From a virus, in IMG/VR virus record IMGVR_UViG_3300020450_001021, positions 20,641 to 84,640 of that record: DNA of 64,000 nucleotides, one strand, 5' to 3'. Shown in pieces: positions 1 through 7,159 of this stretch (the first letter of the stretch is position 1; every line of letters begins with the position of its first letter). The notes under the pieces were generated by a model that saw only the letters and a program-made list of their open reading frames with translations, had not been told where the DNA came from and ran no database searches. Both the position numbers and the translations under genes were made by a program.

Positions 1-36
1 AACGTGACCATTCTTTTTAAGAGTGAGAACCTTCAT
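1..36 (-). CDS. 5' end of an unknown gene, cut by the left edge
   Basis: Only the first 12 codons are visible (MKVLTLKKNGHV). The ATG overlaps the TGA of the preceding gene in an ATGA arrangement, the same coupling used by many gene pairs here, which is the main reason to believe it. The product cannot be identified from so few residues. Confidence 0.55.
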   Translation of the reverse strand, partial: MKVLTLKKNGHV

Positions 37-395
37 AACTTTTGCAGTTCAGATAAACAGTATTGATCTACCATGACGGTATCCTTAGCATACTCTGGGT
101 ATCTACTCATGTATAGCATGAATGCTTTTAGTATAGACCAGTACTCAGATGATATTTTGTAAAATAATAAAGGGGTAGCCGCTTCACCAAAAACATTGTA
201 TATGATGATTAAGTGATTCAGTATCAAGTGAAGTTTTAATACTCCACTATTTAAATACGTCTTCAACAATCTCTTAAGATATTTAAATCGTTTGAGATCA
301 TCATAGAAATCCTCCTTCGTTACCGCTTGAGGATTATTATAATGTTTTATAGCAAAGAATAGATAATTGTCTTCATTCAATTCATCAAATTTCAT
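33..395 (-). CDS. conserved small phage protein of unknown function
   Basis: A 120-residue, mostly helical protein with no signal peptide. Residues about 20-45 are rich in Lys/Arg/Leu, and a hydrophobic stretch (about 52-82, LKLHLILNHLIIIYNVFGEA) looks like a buried helix more than a membrane anchor. From memory, similar proteins occur in T4-like cyanophages near late genes; I know no function for them. It lies directly downstream of the Ig-like structural gene and is coupled by ATGA to the next gene, which suggests a late, possibly virion-assembly role. The function is not known. Confidence 0.75.
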   Translation of the reverse strand: MKFDELNEDNYLFFAIKHYNNPQAVTKEDFYDDLKRFKYLKRLLKTYLNSGVLKLHLILNHLIIIYNVFGEAATPLLFYKISSEYWSILKAFMLYMSRYPEYAKDTVMVDQYCLSELQKL

Positions 396-402
396 TTACA
401 TA

Positions 403-990
403 TTAAGCGATACTTAGTGTTTTGTCTGTGCCAGAACCACCTGCTCCACGTACGTCGCCAGTAGCGATAGTAACGTCAGCAACTTGTGCTCCTTTATCTT
501 TGATAGTAGAACTACCTGCTAGAGTAATGGATTGTGCTCCAATACTTAGAGTTTCTGTTTGTGATGGAACAGTGAAATCAAACTCTAAACGGTTTAATCC
601 TGTACCACGTGCATAGGTTGCAGTAACTGCACCTGTTGTAGATCCTGTAACAACCAGTGTAGGGTTGGAAACAGCAACATCAACAAGTTCGTTATATACC
701 ACAACAACAGTACCAGTGTCACCTTGTGAAAGAGATTCTTGCTCAAAGAATACTCCAGTAATATTTGCAGCACCAAGACCTTCAGTAGTTGATGCACCAC
801 CTGCTAGACCACCAATAGAAACTAAGATTTCATCCCAGAATCTTGCAGTGTTTTTGTCGCTACCTTTGTAGTGACGTAGAACCCATCCTTGCTCAGTTGC
901 AAAGCAATCCTCAGCAAGACCGTTCTTATTTACGTTGTCGAGATATTTGGGTTTCGACTCGTCTGATGTAGTTTTTCCCCAGAGAGGCAT
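403..990 (-). CDS. putative virion structural protein with Ig-like beta domain
   Basis: A 195-residue protein. The N-terminal 60 residues (MPLWGKTTSDESKPKYL at the start) resemble a common cyanophage virion-protein opening. Residues about 75-195 are alternating Gly/Thr/Val/Ser beta strands with the look of an immunoglobulin-like or cadherin-like sandwich, ending DKTLSIA. An exact late promoter lies about 40 bases upstream, which fits a late structural protein. The virion role is inferred from the promoter, composition and resemblance; head decoration or a fibre-associated protein are both possible. Confidence 0.7.
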   Translation of the reverse strand: MPLWGKTTSDESKPKYLDNVNKNGLAEDCFATEQGWVLRHYKGSDKNTARFWDEILVSIGGLAGGASTTEGLGAANITGVFFEQESLSQGDTGTVVVVYNELVDVAVSNPTLVVTGSTTGAVTATYARGTGLNRLEFDFTVPSQTETLSIGAQSITLAGSSTIKDKGAQVADVTIATGDVRGAGGSGTDKTLSIA

Positions 991-1029
991 TGATTTACTC
1001 CGTAATTATACAAAATTAATTTCTGTAGA

Positions 1030-1037
1030 TATTTATA
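1030..1037 (-). promoter_or_regulatory. T4-type late promoter (TATAAATA)
   Basis: The minus strand reads TATAAATA exactly, the sequence recognised by gp55-RNA polymerase with gp45. It lies about 40 bases upstream of the Ig-like structural gene and directly after a terminator hairpin. Confidence 0.7.
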
Positions 1038-1061
1038 AAAAATAGGAGGGTCACCCCTCCT
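1036..1061 (-). terminator. rho-independent terminator after the 64-residue gene
   Basis: A perfect 7-bp stem (AGGAGGG and CCCTCCT, loop of 4) is followed on the minus strand by ATTTTTTA. It ends transcription of the gene just upstream, and its T tract runs into the next late promoter. Confidence 0.75.
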
Positions 1062-1072
1062 GTTGCTAGTAA

Positions 1073-1267
1073 CTAGCGTGTTTTTAATGCACCTTTAACT
1101 GCTTCTAATAGTTTATCATCTGCGGTAGTTTTGGTCAACTTAACTGCCTTCTCCAGAACTATGATACAAATGTCGATGAGTTTCTCACCTAACTCTGCGT
1201 CATCTGGAATCTTATTTACTGCATCTGATACTATTTTTTTAGCAAAAGGTAATAGAAATGATAACAT
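1073..1267 (-). CDS. small conserved protein of unknown function
   Basis: A 64-residue protein that is strongly amphipathic and helical: hydrophobic start (MLSFLLPFAKKIV), then DDAELGEKLIDICIIVLEK and a basic end. It could be membrane-associated, but there is no clear transmembrane span. It forms a single-gene transcription unit, with an exact late promoter 24 bases upstream of the ATG and a strong terminator just downstream. That isolation suggests it is needed in its own dose late in infection. I do not recognise the family. Confidence 0.7.
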   Translation of the reverse strand: MLSFLLPFAKKIVSDAVNKIPDDAELGEKLIDICIIVLEKAVKLTKTTADDKLLEAVKGALKTR

Positions 1268-1289
1268 GATCTAAAAAATAAAGTCATTT

Positions 1290-2456
1290 CTATTTATAAC
1301 CCATTTTCTTTTTTTTCTTTCCGTACCCTTCATACATCTTTTCCACTCTCTCTTTGTAACGTGCTCTAAGTTCATCCAAATGATCTCTTAGTTGCTCATT
1401 AACTCCGTCAGCATATTTCATACCTTTCTGCTTTTTCTTTTGATGTACGTGTCCTGTATCAACCTTATCAACCTTTTCCTCTTCCTTAACACAGTTTGGT
1501 ACTTCTTTACCACCTTTTTTCTTTGTACCTTTTGCTTTGTACCCATCCCAACAAGTAGATGCACCAACGTTTTTACGTGCTTGTTTTAAACCCTCTACAT
1601 TAAGTGTCTTAGGATAGTCCTTGTCACCTTTCTTTGCAGGTTTCTCTCCTCTCTTTCTCTTTGCATGGATATTATCCCAGAGACCTTTCTTACCTTCTTC
1701 TACATTAGATGGTGTACCGTCACCATGCTCAAGTACTTTACCATCTTCATCTTTCTGATGATGTTCTTTCTTAAGACCTTTCTTCTTTGCCATCGCTTTT
1801 TTGATAGCTTTATCTCTGGATCCAAAATACTCATCCTTACCAGATTCTATTTTACCATCACCATCATGGTCTTTGGTTGCCATTTTTTCATCAAGAACTT
1901 CTTCCTTAACTGCTTTATTAGCACCTTTAAGTTTCTTGTTCTTGTCAAATACCTGATCCATAGGGTCAGTATTGTCTTTAATTTGTGGTGAAACTTCCAC
2001 AAACTTAGATGTTTTCTCTGATAATTCAGATCTCCAATTTGAATACATTTTTTCTTCGGTACTCCTATGATTATTATTTAGCATTTCTTCAATGCCTTTG
2101 TCTTTGTCAGTTTTTGGTATATAATTACCCTCTTTCCACATGTCATACTCAGATCCACGTGCCATATCTTTAGTAAATTGTCTGAATCTATCAGTTCCTA
2201 CTAGACGATGTTTTGCACTTCTACCTTGACCTTTACCTAGTCCATTATATTTATTAGCAATGTTTACTTCAGTAATGTCTTGTGCCCATGCTCTAAACAT
2301 ATCACCATCATCAGTGACAGCAATAACATAATTAGGACCACGACGATGAACTTTACCTACCTTATCTCCATATTGGACATAAGATCCTTCTTCAAATAGA
2401 TTTCCGTGTCTATAATGAGTACGTTTTGCCTCACTATTAAAGTTAGAAAATTTCAA
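1290..2456 (-). CDS. large charged late protein with an EF-hand-like loop
   Basis: A 388-residue protein, extremely rich in Lys/Asp/Glu. Residues 1-90 look like a small beta domain (EEGSYVQYGDKVGKVHRRGP). Near residue 197 the motif DHDGDGKIESGKDE matches the D-x-D-x-D-G spacing of an EF-hand calcium loop. Around residue 300 is a Cys-containing block (ASTCWDGYKAKGTKKKGG) that I associate with several T4-like cyanophage proteins. The C-terminus is a basic tail ending KKKKKMGYK. It may be a head-core or internal virion protein; this is inferred only from composition and neighbours. It overlaps the next upstream gene by 4 bases. Confidence 0.75.
   Translation of the reverse strand: MKFSNFNSEAKRTHYRHGNLFEEGSYVQYGDKVGKVHRRGPNYVIAVTDDGDMFRAWAQDITEVNIANKYNGLGKGQGRSAKHRLVGTDRFRQFTKDMARGSEYDMWKEGNYIPKTDKDKGIEEMLNNNHRSTEEKMYSNWRSELSEKTSKFVEVSPQIKDNTDPMDQVFDKNKKLKGANKAVKEEVLDEKMATKDHDGDGKIESGKDEYFGSRDKAIKKAMAKKKGLKKEHHQKDEDGKVLEHGDGTPSNVEEGKKGLWDNIHAKRKRGEKPAKKGDKDYPKTLNVEGLKQARKNVGASTCWDGYKAKGTKKKGGKEVPNCVKEEEKVDKVDTGHVHQKKKQKGMKYADGVNEQLRDHLDELRARYKERVEKMYEGYGKKKKKMGYK
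1291..1298 (-). promoter_or_regulatory. T4-type late promoter (TATAAATA)
   Basis: An exact minus-strand TATAAATA, 24 bases upstream of the ATG of the 64-residue gene. It overlaps the 3' end of the preceding gene. Confidence 0.7.
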
Positions 2457-3589
2457 ATTTCTTGATTATTCCTTCCCTCTATATATGCTTCTGGAAATAT
2501 ACCACCCCTGACACCACTTACGGTATCAGTCATGTATCTTACTGATCTGGTAGATTCTCCTCTTCTAGCACCAAGAACAGGTCTATAACCTGTCCTATCT
2601 AATTGATTAATATTATTTCTATGTACGTTTTTACTATTAAATGATATGATTAGTAATGCTCTACTACTTACATTTTTCTTTGGTCTTGTTCTAGAGATAG
2701 TAACATTACCTTGCATGAAGTGAGTACAACTATTATGCCCTACATTACCACTATCATAATCAGGACCAAATATTGCTTTACTTTTTAATTCTTTCTTGTC
2801 AATTTTTCTTGAGAAGGATTGATTTTTAAAGTCATCTGTATTTTTACTAGCAATTACTTTTCTAAAATCTTCTACTTCTGAATCATTATGTATGTTACTA
2901 CCTGCAGCAATTGATATACCAGAGTATTGTTGAAACTGTTTAGGACTAGTACCTTTTTTATGTGATATAAAACATAGTTCATTTAGATCTTTATCTATAC
3001 CAACAAAATCTGCATGCTTTCCAGTTTCACCTGGTATAAATCCAATAATATTTTTATAAACATTGTTTGGTTTAAGAATAATATCTACTGGTGATTCGTT
3101 TCCTAATTTGTATATGTTTTGATTGATATGATATAGTATACCATGCTCTTCAGATGTATCTGGTGATCTATTTTTATATCTTTTTGACCATTTTTTCTCA
3201 TCCATTAATGGATTAGTATATCGTAAAGATCTAAATGCATTAATGTTTTTATATTTTACTATAATATAGTATGTTATCTTATCCTTAGTAAATTGTACAT
3301 GTCCCATACCAGATAAATTACTATTAACTAGGTGTTTAGGATTCATTTTTGATTTAGAAAGAGCAGTATATATCTGTTGCATCAAATCATATCTACTAGA
3401 ATTAGATACAAATTTAAAAGTAATTGTAGTTTTATATTCTTTTTTATTATACTTCTTAGATGTCCCTTTATTATAGTAAATAGTATACTCTCTTGCAGGT
3501 AACTTACTATTAAAAACACTCCGAACCTCATCAATAGAAGAGTTCAAAGTGTTTATTTTTTCTTCAGTTTTTTTGGTAGCAGTTACCAT
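2453..3589 (-). CDS. conserved hypothetical protein, possible nuclease-like fold
   Basis: A 378-residue basic protein rich in Lys/Asn/Ser. The most conserved-looking part is about residues 185-225: HADFVGIDKDLNELCFISHK then a short FQQYSG stretch. An Asp in one strand followed by x-x-K in the next resembles a PD-(D/E)XK core, although the middle acidic residue is not clear. The N-terminus (to about 120) is a mixed alpha/beta domain. I cannot name the family. An overlap of 4 bases with the downstream gene indicates co-translation. Confidence 0.75.
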   Translation of the reverse strand: MVTATKKTEEKINTLNSSIDEVRSVFNSKLPAREYTIYYNKGTSKKYNKKEYKTTITFKFVSNSSRYDLMQQIYTALSKSKMNPKHLVNSNLSGMGHVQFTKDKITYYIIVKYKNINAFRSLRYTNPLMDEKKWSKRYKNRSPDTSEEHGILYHINQNIYKLGNESPVDIILKPNNVYKNIIGFIPGETGKHADFVGIDKDLNELCFISHKKGTSPKQFQQYSGISIAAGSNIHNDSEVEDFRKVIASKNTDDFKNQSFSRKIDKKELKSKAIFGPDYDSGNVGHNSCTHFMQGNVTISRTRPKKNVSSRALLIISFNSKNVHRNNINQLDRTGYRPVLGARRGESTRSVRYMTDTVSGVRGGIFPEAYIEGRNNQEI

Positions 3590-3605
3590 GACCTTTTATT
3601 TTTAT

Positions 3606-3818
3606 TTATCTTCGGATCTCTCCTCCTTCATGTCCATGTGCAATACCAAGTTCATGCATTCTAGCATGTTCTTTTATTTGATCCTTAAGATCTTTACCAC
3701 CTCTACCAAAGGTAGTGTAGATACCATACCCTAGAAGTGCAAGCACACATACTCCTATGAATACTAAGAAGGCAGCACCCCCTTGTAAATTAGCATGTGG
3801 TATTAATGTCATTAACAT
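3606..3818 (-). CDS. PsbN-like single-pass membrane peptide
   Basis: A 70-residue protein with one transmembrane helix at about residues 14-35. The helix exit GYGIYTTFGRGGKDLKDQI followed by KEH closely parallels cyanobacterial PsbN, which reads roughly GF-VYTAFGPPSKEL-DPFEEHED. PsbN is a small thylakoid protein needed for photosystem II assembly and repair. The phage version replaces the PP of PsbN with RG and carries a His-rich 20-residue C-terminal extension, so function may differ. It is directly coupled to mazG. The resemblance is from memory and needs an alignment. Confidence 0.6.
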   Translation of the reverse strand: MLMTLIPHANLQGGAAFLVFIGVCVLALLGYGIYTTFGRGGKDLKDQIKEHARMHELGIAHGHEGGEIRR

Positions 3819-4222
3819 TAGCGGTCACCTCTCTTTCTTTTCTCTGATTTATCTATAGAAAAACTACCACCAGGATATCTTTTCTCTAGTTTTTTAACAT
3901 TGCCTTTTACTACATCATCAAACTCTACTTCTAATGCAATACACGCTTGTGCTACGTACCACATAACGTCACCCAACTCAATAATAAGATGTTCTCTATT
4001 GTCGTTGTTCCAAGGTTTGCCTTGAAATACCATCTTCTTAACGATCTCCAAAAACTCACCACTTTCAGCAGCAAGACCAACACCAGCAGTGGTAAGACGT
4101 TCAATATTGGCACCTTGTCTGTCAAGATCACCCAAACGTTCAGCAAGATCGACAAAATTCTTACTGGAATCGGATGTGACACCATCCACGAATAGAAGAT
4201 ACTTATCAAAATCTATTGTCAT
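3818..4222 (-). CDS. mazG: MazG-like nucleotide pyrophosphohydrolase
   Basis: A 134-residue protein with the MazG core: the helix AESGEFLEIVKK followed by IELGDVMWYVAQACIAL gives the ExxE...ExxD metal-binding pattern. The family hydrolyses NTPs or dNTPs to NMP and pyrophosphate. MazG is a common cyanophage auxiliary gene, proposed to alter host nucleotide pools or ppGpp signalling. It begins with an ATGA overlap with the gp41 gene, so it is expressed with replication genes. There is one MazG domain only, the usual phage length. Confidence 0.85.
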   Translation of the reverse strand: MTIDFDKYLLFVDGVTSDSSKNFVDLAERLGDLDRQGANIERLTTAGVGLAAESGEFLEIVKKMVFQGKPWNNDNREHLIIELGDVMWYVAQACIALEVEFDDVVKGNVKKLEKRYPGGSFSIDKSEKRKRGDR

Positions 4223-5619
4223 ACTTTTAAGTTTTTAAACTTTTGAAATTTAGATAGAATACTCGGTTTAACTTCATCAGAACTAACCTTTGTAATAACT
4301 GTTGTACTAATAGGTTGTTCTATGATGTCATCTTGAGCACTTTGTTCTACATCATACAGCTTCATTTTAGATCTGTCAACCCCTACAGCAAAACGTTTAT
4401 TCATAGTAGGATCGTTGTATCTATTCTTTAACTGTTTGACTAAAATTTGTCCTAGTTGTTCTGATTCCTCAGTAGAAATAAGAGCGAACATAAAATCAGC
4501 AGTTGCAGGAAGACCAAATGATTCAGAGGTATCGGTAAGATCAACATCACTACTACCGTAACCACTACGAGTAGTTTGAGTTGCACTAATAATCGGAACA
4601 TTCGTCTCGACAGCGAGACCTCGAAGTTCTTCAGCAATTGCTTTAACATAAGTATAGGAGTTAACAACAGCACCTTTAAATCTTTGTGATGCACAGATAT
4701 TTAGATAGTCAACGAATATAAGATCAGGTTTAAAACTTGTTTTTAATGTTAGTTCATTTAGTAATGCCTTAAAATGTCCTACATGTGCAGATGCAGTAGG
4801 GTATTCTTTAATGATTAACTTTCCTTGTGTTTTTTTCATTAACTTATTTACCTTACTCTCAAATATTTGCTTAGGTAAATCAGCAATCTCTTGTATATTA
4901 ACACCCAATAAGTTAGCATCTATTCTCTCTGCAATCTTTTCTTCAGACATTTCACAAGTAATATACAATACATTCTTACCTTGTAGTAATGTTGCTGCAG
5001 CAACGTGACACATGAATAAAGATTTACCAACACCTGTACCTGCAAGTGCTACATTCAATGTTTTATTTGATAATCCACCCTTAGTAATCTTATTGAACAT
5101 AGTAAGATCAAAAGGTATCTTCTCTTCTATTTTATTATAGAATTCAAATCTTTCTTTATAGTTAGAAAAGTAATCATGACCTATACGATTATCAAATGAA
5201 ACAGCAATAGCATCTGAAAGTATAGATGGTATAGCACCTTTATCTTTTTTAGGATCTTTACCATCTGCTATTTGTATACTCTCTAATAATGACAGATATA
5301 TTGCTCTATTTCTACACCATTCTTCTGTAGAATCTACTAACCATTTTTGATCTAGTTTTTCATTAGTAACTTTATCAATAGATTCAAGAGAAGATTTAAA
5401 CTGTTGATCAGTTAAACTACTACTGTTCTGTAAATCAATTGCTAATGATTCTTTAGTAGGACATTTCTCATACTTATCAATAAAATTTGATATCAATCCA
5501 AATAATAATTTATTAGGTTCTTCTTCAAAGTATTCTTTCTTTAGATATGGAAATGCCTGACGACGAAATTGATCATTCGTCACCAAGTTATTCAATATTG
5601 TAAATTCAAGTGAGTTCAT
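4219..5619 (-). CDS. gp41: replicative DNA helicase gp41 (DnaB-like)
   Basis: A 466-residue hexameric 5'-3' helicase that unwinds the phage replication fork and works with primase. A DnaB-type N-terminal domain is followed by a RecA-like ATPase core: Walker A AGTGVGKS at residues 193-200, the TCEMSEE motif near 221-227, and Walker B PDLIFVDYLN near 298-307. Its length matches T4 gp41 (about 475). It sits between uvsX and mazG in a replication operon, with end-to-end overlaps on both sides. Confidence 0.95.
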   Translation of the reverse strand: MNSLEFTILNNLVTNDQFRRQAFPYLKKEYFEEEPNKLLFGLISNFIDKYEKCPTKESLAIDLQNSSSLTDQQFKSSLESIDKVTNEKLDQKWLVDSTEEWCRNRAIYLSLLESIQIADGKDPKKDKGAIPSILSDAIAVSFDNRIGHDYFSNYKERFEFYNKIEEKIPFDLTMFNKITKGGLSNKTLNVALAGTGVGKSLFMCHVAAATLLQGKNVLYITCEMSEEKIAERIDANLLGVNIQEIADLPKQIFESKVNKLMKKTQGKLIIKEYPTASAHVGHFKALLNELTLKTSFKPDLIFVDYLNICASQRFKGAVVNSYTYVKAIAEELRGLAVETNVPIISATQTTRSGYGSSDVDLTDTSESFGLPATADFMFALISTEESEQLGQILVKQLKNRYNDPTMNKRFAVGVDRSKMKLYDVEQSAQDDIIEQPISTTVITKVSSDEVKPSILSKFQKFKNLKV

Positions 5620-6149
5620 TAAATGTAATTAAGGTAGGTGCTAAAGATATATTTGTCCTCCGATATAGTAGGTTGACCTTGGTGTGGAACCATCCATAAT
5701 GGAGGAAATATTATTCCTCTTCCCCTCTTTGGTTTTAGTTTCTTATTGATGCCTAGAAAGTTGGTCTCTCCACCCTCTTCAACATCATTTAAATACACTA
5801 AAAATGCTAAGAATCTTTTTGCAGAAGCATGATCTCCTACATCTACATGAGGTGCAAATTGATCTTCAGTATTTTTATAATACTTTTTGATTCTAGCAAA
5901 CTCCCAAGAGAATTTCTGTGGTAACCATTGTTCACAACCAACCGTTTTAACATACTTATCCAAGAATGGAGCAACTCTCCATATCATTAGTTCCATCATT
6001 GATTCTTCAAATTCAATCTGATGAAATCTAGGTTTATTATCGTTGTTTTTAAATTCTGGTTTACCTTTGTTAAAGTAATCTATTAGTTCTTGACAGTATT
6101 CATCATCAAATATGTCATACACTCTAATAAAATCTTCAACTGTCTTCAT
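5619..6149 (-). CDS. Fe(II)/2-oxoglutarate oxygenase (prolyl-4-hydroxylase type)
   Basis: A 176-residue double-stranded beta-helix enzyme. The metal triad is visible: H101 and D103 in FAPHVDVG and H156 in VPHQGQP, with K166 as a likely 2-oxoglutarate ligand. The stretch VYLNDVEEGGETNF is characteristic of the P4Hc family. Such phage enzymes are common in cyanophages, but their substrates are unknown. It lies between uvsX and the gp41 gene, sharing terminal overlaps with both, so it is made with replication proteins; a nucleic-acid or replisome substrate is possible but unproven. Confidence 0.85.
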   Translation of the reverse strand: MKTVEDFIRVYDIFDDEYCQELIDYFNKGKPEFKNNDNKPRFHQIEFEESMMELMIWRVAPFLDKYVKTVGCEQWLPQKFSWEFARIKKYYKNTEDQFAPHVDVGDHASAKRFLAFLVYLNDVEEGGETNFLGINKKLKPKRGRGIIFPPLWMVPHQGQPTISEDKYIFSTYLNYI

Positions 6150-7159
6150 TGGTCATACTTAAATTCTTTAGAAGCAACTTCATCTAGTGCTTGCATTATT
6201 TCTTTCGTGAAATATTTGTTAGGATCGGCAAGAATAGCAGAAGGATAAACGGAAGATTCGCCAACAATAATCCTGTTACCTTTACGTTGGAAGATTCCAT
6301 GCTTCTCACCCAATTCCAATAACCCATAATATTCGTCCAGTCCCCTTGAGTCAAAAAATAATCGTGTTGCAATTTGAGTGTTCTCCTTTGTTAAACGTGA
6401 TTTGTATGTTTTAACCTTTATAATATTACCAATAATCTCTCTACTACTATCCTTTTCTTTTGACTTTGTTAGAGTCATAATAGTAGATGCTGCATATTTT
6501 AAACCACTACCACCACCCATATCAGTTGGGTCTCCATAAGGATTCATCGTTTTATATGTATGATTTGTCACTATCATAGGTATTTTTAACTTACCTAATT
6601 TACTAGTGATAATTCTAAACACAGATTTAATTGTCTGTGATTTAGTCATGTCTCTAACTTGTTTATCATCCATTGCATCTTGTAATTCTTTTTGAGATGC
6701 AAGCATACCAAGAGAATCTAATATGATTAGAAGTGGTTTCCTATCTTTCTCATTTGTTTTAAGAAGATTATCAAGAATACGTATCATTTGAGTACGAAAT
6801 TCTTCAATGGTATCTATTGGAAAATGCCATACCCTAGAAGGATCTAGACCACGATCTTTAAATAAATCTGGTGTTGCAGCTGCCTCACTATCAAAGTAAA
6901 ATACTGCACCATCAGGGTGATCATTAAGAAAAGTACTAGCAATACCTATAGCATAAAAAGTTTTACCTGTTGCTTGTTCACCTGCTATAGCAGTTACTCT
7001 ATTGTTTGGTATACCACCATAAATACTGCCACTTAATTGTGCATTTAATATGTAAGAACCTGTACCTATAAACCCTTGTTTATCACCAGACGTTGACTCT
7101 GATACAAGTTTTGCATAATCATTTTGTGCTTCTTTAGCAAGTGTGTCAAAAATACTCAT
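6146..7159 (-). CDS. uvsX: UvsX RecA-like recombinase
   Basis: A 337-residue strand-exchange ATPase that loads on single-stranded DNA for recombination-dependent replication and repair. The RecA core carries Walker A GEQATGKT at residues 60-67 and Walker B LLIILDSLG near 143-151, with the L1/L2 region around THTYKTMNPYGDPT-like residues (MIVTNHTYKT). It is slightly shorter than T4 UvsX (391), which is usual for cyanophages. It overlaps the gp43 gene by 4 bases; its loader UvsY is encoded at 32 kb. Confidence 0.95.
   Translation of the reverse strand: MSIFDTLAKEAQNDYAKLVSESTSGDKQGFIGTGSYILNAQLSGSIYGGIPNNRVTAIAGEQATGKTFYAIGIASTFLNDHPDGAVFYFDSEAAATPDLFKDRGLDPSRVWHFPIDTIEEFRTQMIRILDNLLKTNEKDRKPLLIILDSLGMLASQKELQDAMDDKQVRDMTKSQTIKSVFRIITSKLGKLKIPMIVTNHTYKTMNPYGDPTDMGGGSGLKYAASTIMTLTKSKEKDSSREIIGNIIKVKTYKSRLTKENTQIATRLFFDSRGLDEYYGLLELGEKHGIFQRKGNRIIVGESSVYPSAILADPNKYFTKEIMQALDEVASKEFKYDQ

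Noticed and set aside
422-871. Plus-strand open frames opposite the Ig-like structural gene
   Set aside because: They are antisense to a clear gene with a late promoter, have no ribosome site, and look like complements of its Thr/Val-rich codons.
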